DNA of 9,075 bases from Acidimicrobiia bacterium (GTDB lineage Bacteria > Actinomycetota > Acidimicrobiia > Acidimicrobiales > Ilumatobacteraceae): assembly GCA_013815505.1 (NCBI GenBank), contig JACDGA010000055.1, positions 1 through 9,075 on the forward strand. Direction: 5' to 3'. The translations under genes and the position numbers were made by a program. This document shows positions 1 through 6,633 of the stretch, one piece after another (position 1 is the first letter of the stretch; each line of letters starts with the position of its first letter). A model generated the notes under the pieces. It saw only the letters and a list, made by a program, of their open reading frames with translations, did no database searches and was not told where the DNA came from.

Positions 1-83
1 GTGACAAGGCGAGCTGGATCACGGGCGACACGTACGTGATCGACGGCGGGTCAGGGGTCGCCTCACCGACCGTCTCGGCGTGA
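1..83 (+). CDS. SDR-family oxidoreductase, C-terminal fragment
   Basis: Only the last 26 codons are in the window, read in the frame whose codons begin at base 3 and ending with TGA at 81-83. The peptide reads DKASWITGDTYVIDGG followed by SGVASPTVSA. The W-I-T-G-x-x-x-x-x-D-G-G pattern is the usual C-terminal signature of short-chain dehydrogenases/reductases, which are NAD(P)-dependent oxidoreductases with a Rossmann fold. The cofactor motif (TGxxxGIG) and catalytic YxxxK lie upstream of the window, so substrate and cofactor cannot be judged. The gene converges on menE: its last 21 bases (63-83) are also the antisense of the menE 3' end. Whether it takes part in menaquinone synthesis is unknown; no SDR step belongs to the classical pathway. 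Confidence 0.65.
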   Translation, partial: DKASWITGDTYVIDGGSGVASPTVSA

Positions 84-1280
84 GCGGCGCGGGCTGAGCG
101 TCTCGGATTCGAGTGTCTCGGGCTGAACCTGGCCGGCAAGCGCGAGCAGCCCCGGCCGATCGATCTTTCCGAGCGTCGTCATCGGCAGTCGCTCGACGAC
201 GTAGAGGCGCCGCGGCGCGCTGTGCGCAGGGAGTCGCTCCTTGACGTGATCGCGCAGCGAGCGCAGCGATGGCCGCTGCGACCGCGCAACGACGAAGGCA
301 CCAACCGTCGCGCCCCATTCGTCGTCGGGGAGACCTGCGACGGCGACGGCGGCGACGTCGGGGTGCTGGCGCAGCGCAGCCTCCACCTCCGCGGGCCACA
401 CGTTCTCGCCGCCGGAGATGATGAGGTCGGCATCGCGGCCCTGCACGACGAGCCGGCCTTCGGCGTCCCACGCACCGACGTCACCGGTCGGGAACCATCC
501 GTCGACAAACGGGTCGGTGCCGTCGCGGTACGCCCGGAGCAGCGTTGGGCCGCGGACGGCGATCGCGCCCCCTTCGTCGACCCGCACATCGACACCGTCG
601 AGCGGGACGCCGTCGTAGACGATGCCGCTGCCCGTCTCGGTCATCCCGTATGTCGTGACGACGTTGGACGGCAGCACGGCGGGAGGTGCCGAGCCGCCGA
701 GGACGACGACGCGGAACCGATCGGCGCCGATGCGCGCCAGTGCCGTCGGGACGAGCGACACGAGGGTCGCCTCGCTGCGCATCACGGCGTCGGCGTCGAA
801 CCCGTCGAGCACCGTCAGTGGCGTTGCGAGGTGCAGCGCTCGCGTCACGACGGACAGGCCGCCGATGTGCGCGAGTGGAAGACAGGCGAGCCAATGATCG
901 GTCGCAGTGACCCCGAGACGAGCGCTCGTGGCCGCTGCGGAGGCGGCGACGGCGGCGTGGCCCAGGACGACACCCTTCGGCGAACCGGTCGTGCCGCTCG
1001 TCGCGACGACGAGTGCGTCCCCGGCCTCGATCGGGCGCCCGTCGGTGCGCGCCGACTCGTCGCCGTGCTCGTCGATGACGGCGGATGGCGCCATCACGTC
1101 GAGCACGGCGCTCGCCCGAGCAGGCGGGTTGCGCCGGTCGACGACGAAGGCGGCATCGCCGGCGTCCCACACACGAGACAGCGTCTCGACGAACTCCGGA
1201 CCACCTGGCATGTCGATCGCGACGAGGCGCCCGGTGCGCCGGCGCCGGCCAGGTTGGCGCACGCGGTCCATCGGCTCCAT
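63..1280 (-). CDS. menE: o-succinylbenzoate--CoA ligase (MenE), AMP-forming
   Basis: Predicted 405-residue member of the ANL adenylate-forming family. MenE activates o-succinylbenzoate to its CoA thioester with ATP, ahead of ring closure by MenB, in the cytoplasm. Visible motifs: the P-loop SGTTGSPKG at about 95-103; YGMTETG at 211-217; TGD at 265-267; hinge region GRDADLIISGGENVWP at 281-296; and the C-terminal catalytic lysine in TTLGKIDR (K372). The short length and short N-terminal region resemble mycobacterial MenE rather than the longer Bacillus type. The MenE assignment within the ANL family rests on the surrounding men genes. The start is uncertain: ATGs lie at 1298, 1283, 1280, 1271 and 1211. 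I chose 1280 because AGGTG (1288-1292) sits 7 bases upstream. The segment RLVAIDMPGG at 18-27 looks like family sequence, which disfavours 1211. The gene is divergent from menA and overlaps the SDR gene tail to tail. Confidence 0.88.
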   Translation of the reverse strand: MEPMDRVRQPGRRRRTGRLVAIDMPGGPEFVETLSRVWDAGDAAFVVDRRNPPARASAVLDVMAPSAVIDEHGDESARTDGRPIEAGDALVVATSGTTGSPKGVVLGHAAVAASAAATSARLGVTATDHWLACLPLAHIGGLSVVTRALHLATPLTVLDGFDADAVMRSEATLVSLVPTALARIGADRFRVVVLGGSAPPAVLPSNVVTTYGMTETGSGIVYDGVPLDGVDVRVDEGGAIAVRGPTLLRAYRDGTDPFVDGWFPTGDVGAWDAEGRLVVQGRDADLIISGGENVWPAEVEAALRQHPDVAAVAVAGLPDDEWGATVGAFVVARSQRPSLRSLRDHVKERLPAHSAPRRLYVVERLPMTTLGKIDRPGLLALAGQVQPETLESETLSPRRSRRDGR

Positions 1281-1287
1281 CATGGCG

Positions 1288-1292
1288 CACCT
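1288..1292 (-). promoter_or_regulatory. Putative ribosome binding site of menE
   Basis: Read leftward this is AGGTG, followed by 7 bases and then the ATG at 1280-1278. It favours the 1280 start (or 1283, at 4 bases) over the first ATG at 1298 and over the internal ATG at 1211, which has no purine-rich motif. It lies right beside the menA start codon (1293-1295), so the translation signals of two divergent genes are packed into about 20 bases. Confidence 0.4.
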
Positions 1293-2156
1293 GTGCATCG
1301 ATGGATCGTTGGCGCCCGGCCCCGCACCCTTCCCGCCGCCGTGGTGCCTGTCGCCGTCGGTGCGGCGTGCGCAGTCGGTGTCGGCGAGCCAGCGTGGTGG
1401 CGCGCCGTGCTCGCACTTGGAGTCAGCCTGTCGATGCAGGTCGGTGTCAACTATGCCAACGACTACAGCGACGGTGTGCGCGGCACCGACGACGACCGCG
1501 TCGGACCGGTCCGCCTCGTCGCCTCTGGCATGGCATCACCGGGTGCGGTGCGGCGGGCGGCGTTGCTGGCACTCGGCACCGCCGCCGTCGCGGGTCTCGT
1601 GCTCGCTGCGCTCACGTCGTGGTGGCTGCTCGCCGTGGGTGCCGCTGCACTCGTCGCCGCCTGGGGCTACACGGGAGGTCCCCGCCCCTACGGTTACCTC
1701 GGTCTCGGTGAGCTGTTCGTCTTCGTGTTCTTCGGTCTCGTGGCCACGTCCGGAACGACGTTCGCCGTCGCCGAACGGGCGACCGGGCTCTCGGTGCTGA
1801 TGGGCTGCGCCGTCGGCGCCCTCGCCTGCGCGCTCCTCGTCGTCAACAACCTGCGTGACATCCCGACGGACTCGGCGTCGGGGAAGCGCACGCTGGCGGT
1901 GCGTGTCGGCGACGCCACGACGCGCCGCGGCTTCGTCGCGCTCGCGGTCGTGCCGTTCGCCCTGCTCGTCCCCGCCGCGCTCGATCGTCCGCCCGTGGCC
2001 ATCGCCGCGGTGGCAGTGGTGGCCGCACTCGACCCGGTTCGGCGTGTGTGGCGAGGTGACGCAGGGATGACGCTCGTCGCCGCGCTCGGCGCCACGGGGC
2101 GCCTGCAGCTCGCCTACGGCGCGCTCGCCGCCGTCGGGCTGGCGCTCGGGGGATGA
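1293..2156 (+). CDS. menA: 1,4-dihydroxy-2-naphthoate polyprenyltransferase (MenA)
   Basis: Predicted 287-residue integral membrane protein of the UbiA prenyltransferase superfamily. It transfers a polyprenyl chain to 1,4-dihydroxy-2-naphthoate with loss of CO2, giving demethylmenaquinone. The first Asp-rich motif NDYSDGVRGTDD spans about 56-67 and is followed by the MenA-like segment RVGPVRLVASG. The second conserved segment is NNLRDIPTDSASGKRT at 185-200. Several hydrophobic, Ala/Val/Leu-rich segments (about 12-30, 36-52, 87-107, 110-125, 138-152, 167-185, 213-231) fit a multi-spanning protein. The GTG start at 1293 gives the N-terminus HRWIVGARPRTLPAAVVP, which matches the usual MenA beginning. 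The open frame upstream of it has no plausible MenA sequence and lies antisense to menE. No clear Shine-Dalgarno precedes the GTG. The last 43 bases overlap the 3' end of menH on the other strand. Confidence 0.93.
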   Translation: MHRWIVGARPRTLPAAVVPVAVGAACAVGVGEPAWWRAVLALGVSLSMQVGVNYANDYSDGVRGTDDDRVGPVRLVASGMASPGAVRRAALLALGTAAVAGLVLAALTSWWLLAVGAAALVAAWGYTGGPRPYGYLGLGELFVFVFFGLVATSGTTFAVAERATGLSVLMGCAVGALACALLVVNNLRDIPTDSASGKRTLAVRVGDATTRRGFVALAVVPFALLVPAALDRPPVAIAAVAVVAALDPVRRVWRGDAGMTLVAALGATGRLQLAYGALAAVGLALGG

Positions 2157-2893
2157 CGATCGAGCCACGCCTGCAGCCGTTCGAGAAACTCTTGCGGCTG
2201 TTCGAGGTGCACGCTGTGGCCCGACCCGGCGACGACTTCGACCGTCGCGTCGGGAATCCGCTCGGCCATGCCGGCGGCGATCGCCGCGAACTTGTGGTCG
2301 TGCTCGCCGACGAGCAGCAGCACAGGGCAGCGAATCTCGTGCAGGGCCGGCCACAGCGAGGATTGCGTTCCGGTCCCGGCGGCGCGCAGACTGCTTGCGA
2401 GCGACGCGGCGTCGTTGCGCCGGCGGTCGTCACGACCAGCCGACGCCTCGTCGAGGCCGGCGAACAGGGGGAGCGCGAGCCAGTCGTCGAGGAAGCGGTC
2501 GATGCCCTCGGCTTCGAGTCGGGTGGCGAGCCGTTCGTCGTCCTCCCGTCGGCGTGACCGCTCGGCGTCGTCGTCGAGACCCGGCGATGCCCCGATCAGG
2601 ACGAGTCGACGGACTGCGTGGGGGGCGTCGACGGCGGCATGGAGGCACATCCGGCCACCCATGGAGTAGCCGACGTAGGTCGCCTCGCCGCCGACGCCGA
2701 CGAGCAGTCGCGCACCCTCGTGGAGGTCGACGTCGGCATGCCCCGACTCGCCGTGGCCGGGTGCGTCGACGGTGACCACCTCGTGGTGGCAGGCCAGCGT
2801 CTCGGCGATCGCGTCCCACGAGCGGGCCGTCTGGGTGAACCCGTGCACCAGCACGAGGCGCTCACCGTGGCCACGCGACTGCGAGGCGAGCAC
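2114..2893 (-). CDS. menH: Alpha/beta hydrolase, probable SHCHC synthase (MenH)
   Basis: Predicted 259-residue alpha/beta-hydrolase. MenH eliminates pyruvate from SEPHCHC, the MenD product, giving 2-succinyl-6-hydroxy-2,4-cyclohexadiene-1-carboxylate. The oxyanion-hole region HGFTQ is at 17-21, the nucleophile elbow GYSMGGR at 75-81 (Ser77), the likely acid Asp199 in GEHD, and the His226 base in SGHSVH. G-Y-S-M-G-G-R is characteristic of MenH, and the location among men genes supports that over a generic esterase or lipase. The GTG start at 2893 lies one base after the TGA of the DsbA-like gene (TGA-c-GTG), so translation is probably coupled. The longer frame back to 3160 would run antisense-like sequence through the DsbA gene and is not credible. 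It ends with TAG at 2114-2116, inside the 3' end of the convergent menA. The variable lid region (about 105-175) is rich in Arg and Asp. Confidence 0.82.
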   Translation of the reverse strand: MLASQSRGHGERLVLVHGFTQTARSWDAIAETLACHHEVVTVDAPGHGESGHADVDLHEGARLLVGVGGEATYVGYSMGGRMCLHAAVDAPHAVRRLVLIGASPGLDDDAERSRRREDDERLATRLEAEGIDRFLDDWLALPLFAGLDEASAGRDDRRRNDAASLASSLRAAGTGTQSSLWPALHEIRCPVLLLVGEHDHKFAAIAAGMAERIPDATVEVVAGSGHSVHLEQPQEFLERLQAWLDRHPPSASPTAASAP

Positions 2894-2894
2894 G

Positions 2895-3539
2895 TCAGAC
2901 GGAAGCCGTCTTCGCTGCGAGCTTGCGCAAGACCTTGACGAACACGTCGCGATCCTGGGCGCCGGGGACGGCCCACGTGTCGTCGACGACGAACGTCGGG
3001 ACCGCAGTGATACCACGATCGGCTGCTTCCTCCAGGTCGTGGTCGACAGCGGACACGCCACCGTCGCCGGCGAGGAACGCCTCGACGCCATCGCGGTCCG
3101 CTCCGAGGGTGACGGCGACGTCGGCGAGGACCTCGGTGTCGGCGATGTTGCGGCCGTCACGGAAGTGCGCCTCCATCAGCGCCGCGTGGACGGCGTCCTG
3201 GTCGAGGTCGTTGCCGGGCTGACCGGCCCACCAGATGAGGCGGTGGGCGGTGAACGTGTTGGCCCTCAGCGCGCGGTCGAGGTGGAACTCGATGCCTTCT
3301 GCGGCGGCAGCGGCGGTCAGCTTGTCGACGAGGCGGCGCGATCGATCGGCTCCGCCGAACTTCTGCTCGTACGCCTCGAGCACCGTCATCGTGGTGCCGG
3401 GCGGCGCCGAGGGGTCGAGTTGGAAGGCGCGGGCGCGCACGTCGACGTCGAGGCCGACCTCGGCCACCGCGGCGTCGAAGCGCCGCTTGGCGATGGAGCA
3501 CCATGGGCACACCACGTCGGACCAGATGTCCACGCGCAT
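2895..3539 (-). CDS. DsbA-family thiol-disulfide oxidoreductase, FrnE-like
   Basis: Predicted 214-residue thioredoxin-fold protein of the DsbA/FrnE group. The N-terminus MRVDIWSDVVCPWCSIAKRR places the redox motif C11-P-W-C14 after the first beta strand. A helical insertion follows (about 50-165), and GITAVPTFVVDD at 176-187 supplies the cis-proline (Pro181) facing the active site. The length fits the FrnE-like branch (about 210-240 residues). No signal peptide or membrane segment is visible, so it is probably cytoplasmic, unlike the secreted DsbA that feeds electrons to quinones. Its substrate is unknown. ATG 3539 was chosen because the fold begins there; upstream sequence in frame is the antisense tail of the neighbouring gene. 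It sits 10 bases after the stop of the CFA-like gene and one base before menH, so the three are probably one transcript. No good ribosome binding site is seen. Confidence 0.87.
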   Translation of the reverse strand: MRVDIWSDVVCPWCSIAKRRFDAAVAEVGLDVDVRARAFQLDPSAPPGTTMTVLEAYEQKFGGADRSRRLVDKLTAAAAAEGIEFHLDRALRANTFTAHRLIWWAGQPGNDLDQDAVHAALMEAHFRDGRNIADTEVLADVAVTLGADRDGVEAFLAGDGGVSAVDHDLEEAADRGITAVPTFVVDDTWAVPGAQDRDVFVKVLRKLAAKTASV

Positions 3540-3549
3540 GACGTCAACT

Positions 3550-4864
3550 CTACGGCTGCTGGCCGTGACTCTGCGGCCACTGGCCGTGCGCCCACTCGGC
3601 CGGCGTCGCCGGCATGCCGGAGTCGCCGTGCTCGTCGGGTCGTACCGCAAGCACCTGATCGACACCCATCCGGTTCTGCTCGAACGACAGCGCCCCGCCG
3701 GCGAGGTAGAGCCGCCACACCCGCGCCACCTGTTCGCCGACGAGGTCGACGGCGTCGCGCCATCGCCGTTCGAGGTTCTCGGCCCACGCCGCCACCGTGC
3801 GCGGATAGTGCTTGCGCATCGCCTCGACGTGACGGATCTCGAGGCGCGCCTCTTCGAGGTGGCTGATCGTCTCGTGCAGCGGCTTCATGTGCATGTCGGG
3901 TGCGATGTAGGACTCGATGAACGCGCCCCCACCCGGGGCGACGTTGCGACGTGACATCTGTTGCACGAGCGCCCGCCCGCGGGGGCGCAGCAGCGAGTGG
4001 ATCGTCGTCGCGAAGTGCGCGTACTCGGCGCTGCCGACGTGCTCGCCCATCTCGATCGTGGCGACGGCGTCCGCCGACGTGACGTCGAGGTCGCGATAGT
4101 GGGTGAGTGAGACGTCGACATGATCAGCGACGCCGCGGTCGGCAGCGCGGGCGGTCACGAAGTCGCGCTGCTCGCTCGACAGCGTGACCGCCGTGACCCT
4201 GGCGCCGTAGTGCTGCGCTGCGTGGAGCGTCAGCGAACCCCAGCCGCACCCGATGTCGACGAGGTGCGCGCCCTGCGTGAGTGCCAGTTTGCGACAGACG
4301 AGGTCGAGCTTGGCGCGCTGCGCTGCGGGAAGCCCACCGGGACCGTCGCTGTCACCGTCGCTGTTGTCGGCGTTCGTCCAGTAGCCGCAGGAGTACGCCA
4401 TCGAGTCGTCGAGCAGCAGCTCGTAAAACTCGTTGGAGAGGTCGTAGTGGTGCGAGATCGCGGCACGATCGCGCTCACGGGTGTGCAACGCGCCGCCGAG
4501 GCGAGCCTCCGAGGCAGGCGGCGACGGACGGCGGCCGAGCGCACCGAGGCGCACCATCGGCGCCACCGCGCCGACCAGTCGCCGCGGACCCGGGCGGGTT
4601 GCGCCGGCAGTCCAGATGCTGCGCAGCGCGTCGGTGAGATCGCCCTCGATGTCGAGATCGCCGGACACGTACGCCCGGGCGAGCCCGAGCTCGCCGGGTT
4701 GCCAGACGAGCTGTCGGAGTGCTCGCCCGTGAGCGCACGACCACCGTCGGCGCGTCGGGAGGGCCATGTTCGCTGCAGTCCCAGGCGCGGATCCGGATCG
4801 GGACGTCAACGCCGAGCGCGCGGGACACGACCGAGGCGAGACGGTCGGCGTTGCTGCGTACCAT
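3550..4864 (-). CDS. cfa: Cyclopropane-fatty-acid-synthase-like methyltransferase, frameshifted near the N-terminus
   Basis: SAM-dependent methyltransferase of the CFA synthase family, which typically adds a methylene across double bonds of membrane phospholipid acyl chains. Repairing one base gives about 437 residues. The first 45 residues lie in the frame opening at ATG 4864 (MVRSNADRLASVVSRALG, IRIRAWDCSEHGP, VVVRS). The remainder lies in another frame, starting RALRQLVWQPGELGLARAYV. In the repaired protein HYDLSNEFYELLLDD begins near 139, the likely catalytic Cys159 is in YSCGYW, the SAM motif DIGCGWG is at 203-209, and GEHVG begins near 273. FIESYIAPDMHMKPLHET near 315-332 is typical of actinobacterial homologues. 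The catalytic domain is intact. If the shift is real, the product could only come from a restart such as ATG 4809 or 4767, losing the normal N-terminus. A sequencing error is equally possible. The substrate may differ from simple unsaturated lipids. Confidence 0.83.
3559..3588. repeat. Short direct repeat at the 3' end of the CFA-like gene
   Basis: CTGGCCGTG occurs at 3559-3567 and again at 3580-3588, a 21-base period. In the leftward gene this encodes an imperfect seven-residue repeat, HGQWPQS followed by HGQQP, at the very C-terminus beyond the conserved methyltransferase domain. It is probably a small slippage duplication in a variable tail. Confidence 0.45.
4722..4735 (-). other. Apparent +1 frameshift site in the CFA-like gene
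   Basis: Upstream of here (4864 to about 4730) family-like sequence ends VVVRS in one frame. Downstream (4725 leftward) family-like sequence resumes as RALRQLVW in the next frame. Reading leftward, removing one base of the CGGG tract at 4729-4726 joins them as VVVRS-R-RALRQLVW. One base is therefore extra relative to an intact gene. No stop codon lies at the junction: the upstream frame stays open to 4475. There is no slippery or stimulatory element that I recognise, so a mutation or a base-call error fits better than programmed shifting. Confidence 0.75.
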
Positions 4865-4915
4865 CAGCGTGCGAGTCTGTCACGGAGGCGATCTGACGGC
4901 GTAGCGTCGGCGCCC
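4865..4915. promoter_or_regulatory. Divergent cfa/menD intergenic region, likely promoter-bearing
   Basis: This 51-base gap separates two gene starts pointing away from each other, so it should hold, or border, promoters for the cfa-DsbA-menH unit and for menD. On the + strand TAGCGT (4902-4907) fits the actinobacterial -10 pattern TANNNT and ends 8 bases before the menD GTG, which would suit a leaderless or nearly leaderless transcript. GGAGG at 4884-4888 is 27 bases from the GTG, too far to serve as its ribosome binding site. No convincing -35 box is visible, and no clear -10 is seen for the leftward direction. Confidence 0.4.
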
Positions 4916-6598
4916 GTGACTGTGCAGGCGACGTTCTGCGCCACGCTCGTGGACGAGTGGGCGCGCCGCGGTGTGGCGCATGCCGTCGTTGCGCCCGGAT
5001 CGCGCAGCACCCCGATGGCGCTCGCGCTGGCGGTGCGCGACGACGTCACGGTGCACGTCTTCCACGACGAACGCGCGGCTGCGTTCTGCGCCCTCGGGGT
5101 CGGTCTCGGCGGTGTCCCGGCGATCCTGCTGTGCACGAGTGGCACGGCGGCGGTCAACTTCCACCCTGCAGTGGTCGAGGCTGCGTCGTCGGCGGTGCCG
5201 ATGCTCGTGCTGACGGCCGACCGCCCACCCGAGCTGCGTGACGTCGGCGCACCACAGACGATCGTGCAGACGAACCTCTACGGCGGCTCGGCGCGCTGGT
5301 TCCACGATCCGGGCGTCCCCGACGACGCCGCCGGCACGAGTTGGCGGTCGCTCGCCCGGCGGGCACTGGCGATCGCCTGCGGCAGGGAGTCCGGCGAGGC
5401 CGGACCCGTACACCTCAACCTGCCGTTCCGCGAGCCGCTGGTCGGCACGCCGGGCGATCTCCCGCCGCCGCTCGCCGGGTCGGGCCCGTCCGAGGAGCCG
5501 AATCAGCGCAGCGGCTCGATCGACATCGCGCACGAATCCCCGTCGGCGGCCATCGTCGAGCTGCTCGATCGCCAGCGCGGCGTCATCGTCGCCGGCGGGC
5601 GCGCGGGCGTCGCGAACGACGACGTCGCCGCGCTCGCCGCGGCCACCGGCTGGCCGGTGTTGGCCGATCCGTGCTCCGGCGTACGGTCGCTCGACCAGGC
5701 CGTCACCGCGTTCGACTCGCTCCTGCGACACCCTGGCTTCGCCGCCGACCACCGCCCCGACGTCGTCGTGCGCGTCGGGCGACCGCCGGCGTCGAGAGTG
5801 CTGGCGGAGTGGATCGCGGCGGCAGGACCCACCGTGGTGCAGGTGGGCGGTCCCGGTGTCATCGATCCCGGGCTCGACGTTGCCATCCGGCTGCCGCCCG
5901 ATGCGCTCGGTGCCGTGTCGACCCAGCTGCGAGGTGCCTCAGGGACGCCGTGGATGGCTCGCTGGCGCCACGGCGATCAGCGCGCCGAGCAGGCGATCAC
6001 TGACGAGCTCGCGCGCTCCAGCGAACTGACCGAGCCCGGGGTGGCGAGAGCAGTCGCCGACGGCCTACCCGACGACGCCGAGCTGGTGGTCGCCTCGTCG
6101 ATGCCGGTGCGCGACCTCGAGTGGTACGGCGGCCGGCGTGCACGAGCACACGCCAACCGCGGCGCGAACGGGATCGACGGCACGATGTCGACCTCGATCG
6201 GCATCGCCCTCGCCACCGGGCGGGCAGTCGTCGTGGTGCTCGGCGACATCGCCTTCCTCCACGACGCCGGCGCGCTCACGGCGCTGGCTCGCCGCGGCAC
6301 CGACCTGCGCATCGTCGTCGTCGACAACGACGGCGGTGGAATCTTCTCGTTCCTCCCGCAGGCATCGGGTCTCGGCGAGTCGACCTTCGAGCTGCTCTTC
6401 GGGACGCCGCACGGCAGCGACATCACGGCCGTCGCTGCCGCCCACGGACTCGATGCCGCCACCGTCACGACGGCGGGTGCGCTCGTGAACCGCCTCGCCG
6501 GCTGCGGGCCGTCAGTGACCAGGGTCGCCACGACCCGCGCCGCCAACGTCGCCGCCCATGCCGCGCTCCACGACGCCGTGGCGGCCGCACTGCGCTGA
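4916..6598 (+). CDS. menD: SEPHCHC synthase (MenD), thiamine-diphosphate enzyme
   Basis: Predicted 560 residues, normal for MenD. The enzyme decarboxylates 2-oxoglutarate on thiamine diphosphate and adds the succinyl-semialdehyde unit to isochorismate, the first committed menaquinone step. Visible motifs: PGSRSTPMA at 27-35; HDERAAAF at 50-57 with Glu52 placed like the glutamate that activates the cofactor; TSGTAAVNFHPAVVEA at 74-89; SSMPVRDLEW at 394-403; RGANGIDGTMSTSIG at 415-429; and the diphosphate/Mg segment from GD (443-444) to NDGGGIFSFLPQ (471-482). These last two are MenD hallmarks. GTG 4916 (MTVQATFCATLVDEW) was chosen because conserved sequence starts there; GTG 4922 is an alternative. 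The open frame continues upstream to ATG 4766 but that part is antisense to cfa. The gene stands alone on its strand between two leftward blocks and converges on menF. Confidence 0.95.
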   Translation: MTVQATFCATLVDEWARRGVAHAVVAPGSRSTPMALALAVRDDVTVHVFHDERAAAFCALGVGLGGVPAILLCTSGTAAVNFHPAVVEAASSAVPMLVLTADRPPELRDVGAPQTIVQTNLYGGSARWFHDPGVPDDAAGTSWRSLARRALAIACGRESGEAGPVHLNLPFREPLVGTPGDLPPPLAGSGPSEEPNQRSGSIDIAHESPSAAIVELLDRQRGVIVAGGRAGVANDDVAALAAATGWPVLADPCSGVRSLDQAVTAFDSLLRHPGFAADHRPDVVVRVGRPPASRVLAEWIAAAGPTVVQVGGPGVIDPGLDVAIRLPPDALGAVSTQLRGASGTPWMARWRHGDQRAEQAITDELARSSELTEPGVARAVADGLPDDAELVVASSMPVRDLEWYGGRRARAHANRGANGIDGTMSTSIGIALATGRAVVVVLGDIAFLHDAGALTALARRGTDLRIVVVDNDGGGIFSFLPQASGLGESTFELLFGTPHGSDITAVAAAHGLDAATVTTAGALVNRLAGCGPSVTRVATTRAANVAAHAALHDAVAAALR

Positions 6599-6633
6599 GC
6601 CGGGACGAACCTGGACTGAGGCGCCGCAGCGCG
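6599..6633. other. Convergent menD/menF intergenic spacer
   Basis: These 35 bases separate the stop codons of menD and menF. A factor-independent terminator would be expected for two convergent genes, but I see only a weak GCGCC/GGCGC pairing (6621-6625 with 6637-6641, an 11-base loop, partly inside menF) and no T-run on either strand. Termination here is probably Rho-dependent or inefficient. Confidence 0.4.

Noticed and set aside
222..1292. Long rightward open frame continuous with menA (up to 644 residues)
   Set aside because: It is antisense to menE, rich in Arg, Asp and Gly with no domain. Stop-free antisense frames are expected in DNA this GC-rich. menA itself begins at GTG 1293 with recognisable family sequence.
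2425..2437. Perfect inverted repeat GGTCGT-C-ACGACC
   Set aside because: It lies in the middle of menH coding sequence. Six-base arms are expected by chance in GC-rich coding DNA, and there is no regulatory context.
2894..3160. N-terminal extension of menH
   Set aside because: The extension lies wholly over the DsbA-like coding region in another frame and has Ser/Arg-rich shadow composition. GTG 2893 directly after the upstream stop is a better start.
4722..4735. Programmed ribosomal frameshifting in the CFA-like gene
   Set aside because: No slippery heptamer, no stop codon at the junction and no clear stimulatory structure. A mutation or sequencing error is simpler.
4730..4915. Upstream extension of menD from ATG 4766
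   Set aside because: The extra 50 residues are antisense to the cfa 5' end and unlike MenD N-termini, which begin near MTVQATF.
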